The notes: generated from the sequence alone by a model not told the origin. Positions 26,469-34,653 are shown, counted from the stretch's first letter. The stretch is 64,000 nucleotides of DNA from Bacteroides sp. 519 (GCF_010500955.1 NZ_QVMJ01000001.1:248001-312000), one strand, 5' to 3'. Numbers and translations are program-made.

Positions 26469-26771
26469 TTACTTGCGCCCTCCCGTCTTATGTCCTGCCA
26501 GTTCAAGGGCTAGTTCAGCATCGACAATGATTTTCCTGCCTATCTGTGTGATGGCTTTAGCAATCTTTCCGCTTTGCTTGATGCGATTGGCGGTCGGTAT
26601 ACTACACCCGAATAAGCGTGCGATTCCCGCAATACCATACACATACCTTTTGGCCGTGTCAATTACAGGCGATACGGTTTGTTCCTTTACTCCTTCGTTT
26701 TGCAACAGGCAAAGCAGTTCTTCTCCTGTCATTTGCCAGATTGGCTTTTCTTTCAATTCAGATACTTTCAT
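26469..26771 (-). CDS. DUF3853 family helix-turn-helix protein
   Basis: A 100-residue protein with the conserved DUF3853 pattern: KPIWQMTGEELLCLL, YGIAGIARLFGCSIPTANRI, IKQSGKIAKAITQIGRK. The central part is an excisionase/MerR-like winged helix. These proteins are found in Bacteroidetes mobilizable elements ahead of the replication genes. It probably binds the element's own DNA as a regulator or excisionase. Repeats of CGTAG lie upstream. Confidence 0.82.
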   Translation of the reverse strand: MKVSELKEKPIWQMTGEELLCLLQNEGVKEQTVSPVIDTAKRYVYGIAGIARLFGCSIPTANRIKQSGKIAKAITQIGRKIIVDAELALELAGHKTGGRK

Positions 26772-26962
26772 AACATCTCAATATTAAAATTTAGCAATGA
26801 CCAATAGCCGGCCGGTCTATCAATCATTTGATGCTGCGAAGGTAAACTGAACTTTAGGGGTGCGTAGGGAATCGTAGCGCATCAGAAACTGACACACTGA
26901 TAGTTAAAGAAATACGATAAGCCTTTGTGATACGATTTCGTAGTACGGTCGTAGTAGAGGAA
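26772..26962. promoter_or_regulatory. Regulatory gap with CGTAG repeats
   Basis: The sequence CGTAG occurs four times (about 26864-26942), interleaved with TACGAT copies, upstream of the DUF3853 gene. A minus-strand TACCTTCG resembles a -7 box (about 26836-26843). The repeats may be binding sites for the helix-turn-helix protein or an origin. Confidence 0.4.
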
Positions 26963-27955
26963 TTAAAATGGATAGTCATAAAATACCACCTTGTGTTTGT
27001 TGACAAGGGGTTCACGTCGTTTCCGCTCGAAGTTTTGACCGATTTCAGTATGATAGCGGAATTCGAAAAAGGTTTTGATTTCAGTGTCTTTATTGGGTAA
27101 GAAATAATTATTCTCGACCAGTCCGATTAAGAATATAACCAATCTTTGTATATCGGGTCTTTTATTTTTGTGAACGGAAATCCAATGCAGATTTTCATTC
27201 AGGTAGTTGTCTTTGATTAGCCGTTGTTCCAATGTCTGTAATTTTTCATACATCTTGGTTCGGAAAATCGTATCGGGTTCTATTGTTTGGGTTTCTTCCG
27301 ATATAGTTTTTTCGAGTTCTTCGGATTCGGGTTCAGAAATAGGGACGTTTTCTTTTTCAATAGGTAAATAATTATCCAATACATTCAAATAGAAATTAAT
27401 CAATTCAGTAATATCAGAAAATATGTTTTTCCGATATTGCATAACATATTCACGCTTATCATTATAGATTTTATCAAACATTTTTTCTTCTATTGACATT
27501 CTCTTTATTTCAGATTCGAGTTCTTTGTCAATTTGCATATAACGCTCGTATTCTTTTTCATTTCTTCCATACCAAGCAGAATCAGCGTAATTACTATTTT
27601 TTCTTTGCTTTATTTTTAATGTTTCAACTTCTTCATGATACTTGCTGCATTCCTCTTTTTCTAATAATGTTTCTTGATAACAAATTGAGTAAGTATTGAT
27701 TTTTTCGAATAGATTCTGGTTGTTATTGTAAATGTTAATAATTTCAGACAACGATTTTTTTAGACCAGAAACCATTTTTGTAGTTTCAATAATTTCTATA
27801 ATGGATGTATTGTTTTTAGTTTTATCCTTACATTCAGCAAATATTTTGTGTATGTTTTTCTGGTTTTCAAAAGAAAATTTCTGAGATACAACAATCTTAT
27901 ATATCTCCAAAAGCTGTTCTGTATTATCTATGAAAGATAGGTATTCCTTACTCAT
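26963..27955 (-). CDS. Hypothetical charged protein of the mobilizable element
   Basis: A 330-residue soluble protein, rich in K, E, N and I, with predicted coiled-coil stretches (about residues 100-180). The C-terminal block (RLVIFLIGLVENNYFLP, then FFEFRYHTEIGQNFERKRRE) recalls a module in other Bacteroidetes mobile-element proteins, including RteC-like C-termini where 'ENNYF' and 'G-FE' motifs recur. I cannot name a family. It sits between DUF3853 and the DUF4143 ATPase. Confidence 0.7.
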   Translation of the reverse strand: MSKEYLSFIDNTEQLLEIYKIVVSQKFSFENQKNIHKIFAECKDKTKNNTSIIEIIETTKMVSGLKKSLSEIINIYNNNQNLFEKINTYSICYQETLLEKEECSKYHEEVETLKIKQRKNSNYADSAWYGRNEKEYERYMQIDKELESEIKRMSIEEKMFDKIYNDKREYVMQYRKNIFSDITELINFYLNVLDNYLPIEKENVPISEPESEELEKTISEETQTIEPDTIFRTKMYEKLQTLEQRLIKDNYLNENLHWISVHKNKRPDIQRLVIFLIGLVENNYFLPNKDTEIKTFFEFRYHTEIGQNFERKRREPLVNKHKVVFYDYPF

Positions 27956-27977
27956 TGAATTAAGATTATTCTAATTT

Positions 27978-29207
27978 CTATAACATCTTAGGTGTCAGAG
28001 TAGATGACAAAAAATCACGTATATATATGTGTTCTATCCCTTCGTAGCTATTTTCAAAAGAGCGTTCGCCAGAAACAACAATCTTAGGATAATTATCTCT
28101 GATTTTTAACAAGTTGCCAAATTCACGCGTAATCGTTTCTGGGTTCGATAGTTCGATTGCTACCTGAACGTATAATGTTTCGCCACCTCTTGTACATACA
28201 AAATCTATTTCTTCGGGAGAAAGAGTACCTACCTTAACGTCATATCCGCAAAATAAGAGGTGATTACAAACTACGTTCTCTAATCGTTTAGCTCTGTCTT
28301 GTGGCTTGTATCCTGCTACTGCATTTCGGATACCCATATTCTCGAAAAAATATTTTTCGCCACGTTCGAATAATTTTTTACCAACAATGTCATAACGGCC
28401 TATCCGATGCACAACAAAAGCTTCTGCTAGTGAATCGGCATATTCCGAAACTTGATTCGGTGAGATATTTACCTTCTGACTTTTCAAAAAATCGCTTATA
28501 CTATTCGACGAAAAAAGACTACCTATATTATTCGCCAAAAAGCGGATAAGTTGCTCCAAAAAAGCAGTATTCCGTATCTTCTTCCGTTCTACAACATCAC
28601 GCAATATGATTGTTGAATATACGCTACGAATATATTCCATAATTACTGCCTCGTTCAAAGGAAGATGTATCAGATATGGTAAACCTCCAAAATGAAAATA
28701 TTTTTCAAGAGAATCATCATCGTTAGGTAGTTTGTGAAAACTTAAAAATTCAAGATATGAAAGGCTGTAAATTCTGAACTCTACGTAACGACCGCCAAGT
28801 TCGTTTGCCAAATCACTGGAAAACATCTCGGAATTACTTCCTGTAATATAAATATCGTTGTTATCGTCCAATGCAAGTGAGCGAATGGCGACCTTAAAGT
28901 CTGCAATTTCCTGAATTTCATCAACAAAGATGTAATTTTTTCTGTCACCGACTAATCTCTTTGAAATATAGTCGTGTAGTTCCCGATAGGAGACAATATC
29001 TTCGAATTCAATATCTTCCTTGTTGATATAGATAATATTGGCATTTTCCTCCTCCTTTTTAATCAGTTCAATAAGTTGGAAAAGGATAAAGCTCTTTCCT
29101 ACACGCCGATGGCCTATCATCACTTTAACAATAGGAGTTCGCATAAAGGGTTTTATTCGCTCTATGTAGGTATCTCTGTGATGCAGAATGCTTGGAAATT
29201 TTGCCAT
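27978..29207 (-). CDS. AAA_14/DUF4143 ATP-binding protein
   Basis: A 409-residue protein. The N-terminal AAA_14 ATPase has Walker A GHRRVGKSFILFQL (residues ~32-45), Walker B NYIFVDEIQEI and the sensor ITGSNSEMFSSDLAN. The C-terminal DUF4143 region contains the nuclease-like ending EEIDFVCTRGGETLYVQVA. Such proteins are very common in anaerobic Bacteroidetes; their physiological role is unsettled. It may be cargo of the element. Complete and in frame. Confidence 0.9.
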   Translation of the reverse strand: MAKFPSILHHRDTYIERIKPFMRTPIVKVMIGHRRVGKSFILFQLIELIKKEEENANIIYINKEDIEFEDIVSYRELHDYISKRLVGDRKNYIFVDEIQEIADFKVAIRSLALDDNNDIYITGSNSEMFSSDLANELGGRYVEFRIYSLSYLEFLSFHKLPNDDDSLEKYFHFGGLPYLIHLPLNEAVIMEYIRSVYSTIILRDVVERKKIRNTAFLEQLIRFLANNIGSLFSSNSISDFLKSQKVNISPNQVSEYADSLAEAFVVHRIGRYDIVGKKLFERGEKYFFENMGIRNAVAGYKPQDRAKRLENVVCNHLLFCGYDVKVGTLSPEEIDFVCTRGGETLYVQVAIELSNPETITREFGNLLKIRDNYPKIVVSGERSFENSYEGIEHIYIRDFLSSTLTPKML

Positions 29208-29308
29208 TGTATTTTAGTTACCATTATAATTAGATGTAAATATAGTAATTATTTTAATCATGTTTATAATAATCGAATAAAAATCGCTTTATTGGACTTT
29301 CAATTACA

Positions 29309-30598
29309 TTAAAGTTGATTGAATTTACTCATTGCATTAGCCTTTATGTCATCGGCAATGTCGATATACGGCTTCATAGCTTTGTAGTCACTGTGCCCCG
29401 TCCATTTCATAACTACTTGTGCAGGAATACCCAACGAAAGAGCATTACAAATAAATGTTCTCCTGCCTGCATGTGTACCTAAAAGCGCATATTTAGGCAT
29501 TACTTCATCTATCCGTTGATTTCCTTTATAGTAAGTCTCCCGTATAGGTTCGTTTATTTCTGCCAATTCAGCCAGTTCTTTCAGATAATCATTCATTTTT
29601 TGATTACTGATTACGGGCAATACCTTGTTATTTTCAAAATGGATATCTTTGTATTTATCCAAAATGGAACGGCTATGATTGTTCAGTTCTATAATCAGAC
29701 TGTCAGCAGTTTTGACTGTGGTTACTTCAATATGTCCATTTTTTATATCACTCGTTTTGAGATTATATACATCGGAATACCGGAGACCCGTGAAGCAGGT
29801 AAACAGAAAAACATCACGCACTCGTTCCAGATACTGTTTATTTGCAGGAATCTTATAGTTACGTAGTATGTTTAATTCATCCCATGTAAGAAAAATCACT
29901 TTTTTCTGTGTGTTTTTCAACTTAGGTTTGAAAGTTTGAAAGGCGTTATTGTTATGATAGCCTTTTTTATGGCTCCAACGTAAAAACCATTTAAGAAAAC
30001 CCATTTGTTTGCCTATGGTACTGTTCCGCATGTTCTTTGTATCTCTCAAATAATTAACATATTCAATTAAACCCGATTCGTCCAACATTTCAAATGACAG
30101 GTTTGCATTGAAATTGCTCAGGTGATTTTTGACTGCTGCAAATTTTTCATAGGTTGAATCCGTCCAGTTATTTTGCATTCCGCATTCTTTAACAAACTCA
30201 TTGAAAACTGTCATTAAATTGATAATAGGCTTTTCTTCTGCTGGCTCTATACTTTCAACAGGGTTGCACTTGTTTGTAAATGCTTTTTTGAGTTGTTCAG
30301 GTGTCGGAATAAGTTCCTGTACTTCATATTCTTTGAATATAGACTGTATGTCAGCAGAATATTTCAATAAATCGGCATTGATGTCAGATGCACTTTGCTT
30401 CAGCTTATTGGTACATCCATTTTTGACATGTTGTTTATCTGTATCCCATTTAGACGCATCAATTCTGTAGCCTGTACTAAACTCTATCCGATTTCCGTTA
30501 TAAATAACACGCATACGAATAGGTACGTTATCCACTATCAGCACTCCGTTTTTCTTCCGGCTTTCAAGGGTGAAAATGATATTACGTTTGATGTTCAT
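29309..30598 (-). CDS. Tyrosine integrase of the tRNA-Ser element
   Basis: A 429-residue site-specific recombinase with an arm-binding N-terminus, a SAM-like core-binding domain, and a complete catalytic domain: R in FTGLRYSDVYNL, HAGR, the GH of KWTGHSDYKAMK, and tyrosine in KPYIDIAD. Unlike the other two integrases here it keeps the first catalytic arginine. It lies 169 bp inside the right attachment repeat and transcribes inward, which fits the integrase of this tRNA-targeting element. Confidence 0.93.
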   Translation of the reverse strand: MNIKRNIIFTLESRKKNGVLIVDNVPIRMRVIYNGNRIEFSTGYRIDASKWDTDKQHVKNGCTNKLKQSASDINADLLKYSADIQSIFKEYEVQELIPTPEQLKKAFTNKCNPVESIEPAEEKPIINLMTVFNEFVKECGMQNNWTDSTYEKFAAVKNHLSNFNANLSFEMLDESGLIEYVNYLRDTKNMRNSTIGKQMGFLKWFLRWSHKKGYHNNNAFQTFKPKLKNTQKKVIFLTWDELNILRNYKIPANKQYLERVRDVFLFTCFTGLRYSDVYNLKTSDIKNGHIEVTTVKTADSLIIELNNHSRSILDKYKDIHFENNKVLPVISNQKMNDYLKELAELAEINEPIRETYYKGNQRIDEVMPKYALLGTHAGRRTFICNALSLGIPAQVVMKWTGHSDYKAMKPYIDIADDIKANAMSKFNQL

Positions 30599-30766
30599 AT
30601 CTCAATGGATTTATTTGGGCGTAAAATATGCACCCAAAATTACACCCAATTTTCGATATATGCAATAATATTCAGGAATATTCTATTTGAATTATAAATT
30701 GTATATACAATTGATTATATGAGTATTGATATGGTATGATATTCGATGAAGGTTCAGGAGAAAGAG

Positions 30767-30779
30767 CCTCTCTCTCCGC
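30767..30779 (+). repeat. Attachment site, distal copy of the tRNA-Ser 3' end
   Basis: CCTCTCTCTCCGC, identical to 20626-20638. Bases on both sides differ, so the repeat is exactly 13 bp. Confidence 0.85.
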
Positions 30780-30814
30780 TAAGATGATGAGACGATAGTG
30801 GACATCACACGGAC

Positions 30815-30850
30815 AAAAGCCTACAAGTCAATGATTTGTAGGCTTTTTTG
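30815..30850 (+). terminator. Rho-independent terminator beyond the attachment repeat
   Basis: AAAAGCCTACAA pairs with TTGTAGGCTTTT, followed by TTTTTG. It lies about 36 bp past the distal tRNA fragment and may be the original tRNA-Ser terminator displaced by the insertion. Confidence 0.75.
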
Positions 30851-30911
30851 TTTGTATTTTGTCCAGCATAAAAGACACCAAAAAGACCTCAAAAGACACA
30901 AATCTGTGCCT

Positions 30912-30954
30912 AAATCGTTACCGATTCCATACCGGACAAAAACGGTAACGATTT
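30912..30954. repeat. 12-bp perfect inverted repeat ahead of the integrase
   Basis: AAATCGTTACCG (30912-30923) and CGGTAACGATTT (30943-30954) are separated by 19 bp, about 100 bp before the integrase ATG. The core AAATCGTTACC recurs just after this integrase (32322-32332, inverted) and beside the truncated one (13664-13674). They are likely integrase or excisionase binding sites. Confidence 0.7.
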
Positions 30955-31052
30955 GTCCAAAAATGACCTCTCGCTGTCCAAATTTGTACAGCCTGTATAT
31001 ATCTCACAATTAATACATTAAAAGTAATTTTGTAACATTAAAAAGTGAGATT

Positions 31053-32282
31053 ATGAAGAGTACATTCAAAGTCCTTTTCTACCTAAAAAAAGGGTCAGAA
31101 AAACGTAATGGAGAGGTAACAATTATGGCAAGAATTACCGTTGATGGAAAAATTTGCCAGTTTAGTACCAAACAAAGCATCCATCCCGATAATTGGAGTG
31201 TGAAAGCTGGTAAAGCGACCGGGAAGTCCTGCGCACAACTCAATAAGTTGCTGGAAGATATAAAAGCATCATTACATCAAATCTACCATGAACAGCAACG
31301 GCGTGAAAACTACGTTACTGCCGAACAAATCAAGAATGAATTTTTAGGGCATACGGAGAACCACGAAACGTTACTGAATTTATTTCAGAAGCATAATGAT
31401 GATGTAAAGCAGCTTATAGGTCTATCTAAATCTGCATCTACCTATCAAAAGTATGAAGTAACCCGCAAGCATCTTGCGAATTTCATCCAAGCTAAGTACA
31501 ACCTTTCCGATATAGCTTTGAAGTCTATTAACAATATGTTTATCAATGACTTTGAAGTATATCTTATGACAGTTGGCAGATGTAACCATAACACGACTGC
31601 CAAGTTTATGCAATTCTTCAAGCGCATTGTTTTGATTGCCCGTAATAATGGGTTAATTGTCGGCGACCCTTTTGCTAACTATAAAATACGCCTACAAAGG
31701 GTTGATAGAGGTTATCTTACAGAAGAAGAAATCAAGAAAATCCTTGAACTAAACCTTGTTTCCGAAAGGCTGGAACACGTTCGGGATTTATTTCTCTTTT
31801 CCTGTTTTTGTGGTTTGGCTTACATAGATGTAGCAGGGCTTAGAAAAGAGCATATCCGCAAATCGTTTGATGGCAACCTATGGATTATGACTAAGCGTGT
31901 AAAGACCGGAATAGATGTAAATGTGCCGTTATTGGACATTCCAAAGATGATTTTGGATAAGTATAAGGATAAGCTTCCTAACGGTAAAATCCTTCCTGTA
32001 ATCAGTAATCAAAAACTTAATTCCTATTTGAAGGAGATTGCCGACCTTGCCGGAATCAAGAAAAACCTTACGTTTCACCTTGCCCGTCATACCTTTGCCA
32101 CCACAACGACACTGGGTAAAGGAGTTCCCATTGAAACCGTTTCTAAAATGCTGGGGCATACCAATATTGAAACGACCCAAATCTACGCCCGCATTACTAA
32201 TAATAAGATTAGTGATGATATGAAAGGACTTTCCGAGCAATTTACGGGTATTGAAAAAATCTATAAAAAAGTGGCTCAATAG
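31053..32282 (+). CDS. int: IntDOT-like tyrosine integrase of the conjugative transposon
   Basis: A 409-residue recombinase with an arm-binding N-terminus (FKVLFYLKKGSEKRNGE), a core-binding domain and a catalytic domain: K/H region, ARHTFATTTTLGKGVPIE (HxxR box as HLAR), LGHTNIETTQIYARI (H and nucleophile Y). The usual first catalytic arginine is replaced: the sequence reads CGLAYIDVAGL. The loss of this arginine is characteristic of IntDOT-type CTn integrases, which tolerate mismatched crossover regions. It is the first gene of the large element and points into it. Confidence 0.92.
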   Translation: MKSTFKVLFYLKKGSEKRNGEVTIMARITVDGKICQFSTKQSIHPDNWSVKAGKATGKSCAQLNKLLEDIKASLHQIYHEQQRRENYVTAEQIKNEFLGHTENHETLLNLFQKHNDDVKQLIGLSKSASTYQKYEVTRKHLANFIQAKYNLSDIALKSINNMFINDFEVYLMTVGRCNHNTTAKFMQFFKRIVLIARNNGLIVGDPFANYKIRLQRVDRGYLTEEEIKKILELNLVSERLEHVRDLFLFSCFCGLAYIDVAGLRKEHIRKSFDGNLWIMTKRVKTGIDVNVPLLDIPKMILDKYKDKLPNGKILPVISNQKLNSYLKEIADLAGIKKNLTFHLARHTFATTTTLGKGVPIETVSKMLGHTNIETTQIYARITNNKISDDMKGLSEQFTGIEKIYKKVAQ

Positions 32283-32332
32283 TTACCTATTTCCAGTAGG
32301 TAACCAATGGGTAACGAATTAGGTAACGATTT
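32283..32332. repeat. GGTAAC repeat cluster after the integrase
   Basis: In 50 bp there are four GGTAAC-like units: AGTTACC (inverted), GTAGGTAACC, GGGTAACGA and TAGGTAACGATTT. The last is also present 22 bp after the truncated integrase gene. The spacing suggests a multi-site binding region. Confidence 0.6.
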
Positions 32333-32362
32333 TTATTCTAAAACATTAAAATATAAATAGAT

Positions 32363-32875
32363 ATGGAATTACAAGTCATTCAAAACAAAATCTTTGAAGT
32401 CCGGGGATACAGGGTAATGCTGGACTTCCACTTAGCGGAGTTATATAATGTAAAGACAAAAGTTCTCAAACAGGCTGTAAAACGTAACATTCAGCGATTC
32501 CCTTCTGACTTTATGTTTGAACTGGATAAAGAAGAGTTTCACCAACTGGTCACAAATTGTGACCAGTTCCCCGAAACCTTAAAACACAGTTCTGTCAGCC
32601 CAATGGTTTTCACGGAACAGGGTGTAGCAATGCTTTCTACGGTATTGAGAAGCCAAACAGCGATAGATGTAAATATATCTATTATGCGGGCATTTGTCCT
32701 GATGCGACAAATGGTTATCGGATATGATGAACTTCTTAAACGTATCGAGGAACTGGAAGAAAGCACAGATGCACAGTTCAGTGAAATATACCAAGCTTTA
32801 ACCCAGTTATTAAGTAAACCTGACCCCAAACCAAGAAAACCCATAGGATACAGGATACCTGATGAAGAAAAATAA
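32363..32875 (+). CDS. ORF6N-domain protein
   Basis: A 170-residue protein with the N-terminal ORF6N DNA-binding domain (IFEVRGYRVMLDFHLAELYN, LKQAVKRNIQRFPSDFMFEL, FTEQGVAMLSTVLRSQTAID). A short helix-rich tail follows. ORF6N proteins are common in Bacteroides mobile elements and phages; a regulatory role is probable. Its own coding sequence contains the perfect palindrome AACTGGTCACA-AAT-TGTGACCAGTT (32544-32568), and a related palindrome follows the stop. Confidence 0.88.
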   Translation: MELQVIQNKIFEVRGYRVMLDFHLAELYNVKTKVLKQAVKRNIQRFPSDFMFELDKEEFHQLVTNCDQFPETLKHSSVSPMVFTEQGVAMLSTVLRSQTAIDVNISIMRAFVLMRQMVIGYDELLKRIEELEESTDAQFSEIYQALTQLLSKPDPKPRKPIGYRIPDEEK

Positions 32876-32894
32876 CTTATCACAGATTGTGATA
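32876..32894. repeat. TTATCACA-gat-TGTGATAA palindrome
   Basis: A perfect 8-bp inverted repeat right after the ORF6N stop. It shares the core TCACA-N3-TGTGA with the palindrome inside the gene at 32544-32568. It is operator-like. Confidence 0.6.
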
Positions 32895-32901
32895 ACCTAA
32901 T

Positions 32902-32936
32902 GATGGCGAGCCGACAAAGCCCGCCATTTTTTATTT
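32902..32936 (+). terminator. Terminator after the ORF6N gene
   Basis: ATGGCGaGC pairs with GCcCGCCAT, with TTTTTTA after it. It also lies at the 3' end of the converging exporter gene. Confidence 0.7.
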
Positions 32937-33725
32937 AGCCAGTTTCAAAATTCGGATTGCACCACGAATAACAACAAGAAAAACTACTATACCTATTATC
33001 AAATCAGGGATATTGCTTTCAAGCCACCAAACAAATAAGGCTGCTATAATAACTCCAATATTTATAATAACATCGTTTGCCGAAAATATTACGCTTGCTC
33101 TAATATGTGCATCCTTACTTTTAGTACGTTGAAGCAACCATAGACAGATGGAGTTAGCAAGTAATGCAAGTAAGCTAATGACAATCATAGTCTTAAATTC
33201 GGGCATAACCTCAAATCCTAAGAAACGCCTTATAACCTCTGACAGCCCTAATGCTGCAAGTAAAATTTGCAGGTAGCCGCTTATAAGTGCCACTCGCTTT
33301 TTCTTTGCAATAACAGCCCCCACAGCCATAAGGCTCATACCATAAACAAGAGCATCTGCCAACATATCAAGGCTATCTGCTACTAATCCCATTGAACCTG
33401 AAATAAGCCCTGTTGTAATTTCAATCAAGAAGAAAGCAAAATTGATTGCGAGTACAATCCATAGAACTCTTCGCTGTCGGGCTGGATTATCGGTAGAATC
33501 ATTACCATCTGTTGCCACTGTTTCTTGAAGCTTTGCACCAAGATTAAGTGATTCAAGTTCTGTAATAAAATTACTGCTGTCGCCACTATGTGTTACAACT
33601 AATATCCGTTTTGCAAGGTCGAAATCAAGATGCTTGATAGATTTATTATCCTGTAATTTCATGCGAATAAGGCTTTCTTCACAGGGGCAATCCATTTTTG
33701 GAATATGAAATATTGATTTATACAT
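32931..33725 (-). CDS. Cation diffusion facilitator with N-terminal metal-binding domain
   Basis: About 264 residues. An HMA-like N-terminus (PKMDCPCEESLIRMKL, CxC metal ligands) precedes six membrane segments of the CDF family, which export Zn, Co or Cd by proton exchange. TM2 has the metal site SLDMLADALVYG (D and D) and TM5 has the second pair (FSANDVIINIG). I start at 33725: the in-frame ATG at 33752 lies inside the -7 promoter box TACTTTTG (33757-33750). No long cytoplasmic C-terminal domain is present. Metal specificity is not readable. Confidence 0.87.
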   Translation of the reverse strand: MYKSIFHIPKMDCPCEESLIRMKLQDNKSIKHLDFDLAKRILVVTHSGDSSNFITELESLNLGAKLQETVATDGNDSTDNPARQRRVLWIVLAINFAFFLIEITTGLISGSMGLVADSLDMLADALVYGMSLMAVGAVIAKKKRVALISGYLQILLAALGLSEVIRRFLGFEVMPEFKTMIVISLLALLANSICLWLLQRTKSKDAHIRASVIFSANDVIINIGVIIAALFVWWLESNIPDLIIGIVVFLVVIRGAIRILKLAK

Positions 33726-33749
33726 AATTAGAACCTTTATTATATGATA

Positions 33750-33757
33750 CAAAAGTA
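33750..33757 (-). promoter_or_regulatory. -7 promoter box of the metal exporter gene
   Basis: TACTTTTG on the minus strand fits TAnnTTTG. It lies 25 bp upstream of ATG 33725 and decides between two possible starts. Confidence 0.55.
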
Positions 33758-33985
33758 ATGCTTTTTTGCCAGCTTCTTTAACCGTAAACCACTCCCATAG
33801 GCAGTCATTCCATCGGGGCGGTTATTCCTTTCCATTTCTATATGCAAAAGTATTTACGGCTTCTTAACGTCTTTGAAAGTTCAAGCCCTAAAGGGTTTGA
33901 TGCAAAAATCTTCCTACTGCGCTTCGCTTGAGAGTATTTTTCCACAAAAACTTGCAAAGACTAAAGCCTACACTTTCCGGCATAT

Positions 33986-34138
33986 ATGAAACGAAAACGA
34001 CCGACCCGACGGAAAGACGCATATAAAAAAAGTCGGATTTACGAGAAGCAGGAAAAAAAGGTTATGAAACTCAACTCCCTCACCTCAAGAATCCGCATAT
34101 ATCTAAAAAATCAGAAGTTATGGAAGCAACAAGTTTAA
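33986..34138 (+). CDS. Small, very basic 50-residue protein
   Basis: Starts MKRKRPTRRKDAYKKSRIYE and ends with a stop at 34136-34138, overlapping the first 19 bp of ardA in another frame. Nearly 40 percent of residues are K or R, which suggests nucleic-acid binding if translated. A coupled position before ardA is plausible. No family is recognised and the frame may be fortuitous. The stretch 33758-33985 before it holds no recognisable gene. Confidence 0.35.
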   Translation: MKRKRPTRRKDAYKKSRIYEKQEKKVMKLNSLTSRIRIYLKNQKLWKQQV

Positions 34139-34653
34139 GCGAAGCAAGGATTTATGTAGGTACATATGCAAAGTACAACGATGGCTCAATCGAGGGCAGG
34201 TGGTTTGACCTTTCCGACTTTTCGGACAAAGACGAGTTTTACGAAGCTTGCAAGGAGTTACACGCAGACGAAGAAGACCCGGAATATATGTTTCAGGACT
34301 GGGAAAATATACCGGATGAATTAATAGGCGAAAGCTGGTTATCTGACAATTTTTTCGACATCCGGGATGCGATGGACGATTTAAGCGAAGACGAGCAGGA
34401 AGCGTTTATGGTGTGGTGTAATCACGGTTCGCACGACCTATCAACCGAAGATGCAAACGACCTTATTTCTTCTTTCAGAGACGATTTTCAGGGCAAATAT
34501 AACGATGAAGAAGATTATGCCTATGAAGTTGTAGAACAGTGCTACGAACTGCCGGAGTTCGCAAAAACATACTTTGATTACGAAAAGTTTGCCCGTGACC
34601 TATTTATGGGTGATTACTGGTTTGAAGATGGTTTTGTCTTCCGGGCTTCCTGA
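34120..34653 (+). CDS. ardA: ArdA antirestriction protein
   Basis: A 177-residue, strongly acidic DNA mimic that blocks type I restriction enzymes during conjugative entry. It begins with the typical ARIYVGTYAKYNDGSIEGRW and LSDFSDKDEFYEACKELHAD. It continues with EYMFQDWENIP and ends with FDYEKFARDLFMGDYWFEDG. Net charge is highly negative. It is an early-transfer gene, fitting its place near the leading end and the following small conserved genes. Confidence 0.93.
   Translation: MEATSLSEARIYVGTYAKYNDGSIEGRWFDLSDFSDKDEFYEACKELHADEEDPEYMFQDWENIPDELIGESWLSDNFFDIRDAMDDLSEDEQEAFMVWCNHGSHDLSTEDANDLISSFRDDFQGKYNDEEDYAYEVVEQCYELPEFAKTYFDYEKFARDLFMGDYWFEDGFVFRAS

Larger units (their letters stand above)
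20626..30779. mobile_element. 10.1-kb mobilizable element integrated in tRNA-Ser, carrying Septu
   Basis: The 13-bp sequence CCTCTCTCTCCGC occurs at the tRNA 3' end (20626-20638) and again at 30767-30779. Between them lie a tyrosine integrase just inside the right end, a DUF4143 ATPase, an unknown gene, DUF3853, a helicase, a primase, a MobV relaxase with a candidate oriT, and a two-gene Septu-like operon. All genes read leftward. No type IV secretion genes are present, so it would need a helper such as the conjugative transposon next door. Confidence 0.85.
30599..31052. other. Right end of the tRNA element and leader of the next integrase
   Basis: No gene is seen. From left to right: ACACCCA-type repeats (about 30628-30650), the attachment repeat (30767-30779), a terminator (30815-30850) and a long inverted repeat (30912-30954). 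TGTCC/GGACA copies lie around the latter. The left end of the large conjugative transposon must lie within or near this stretch. Confidence 0.6.
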
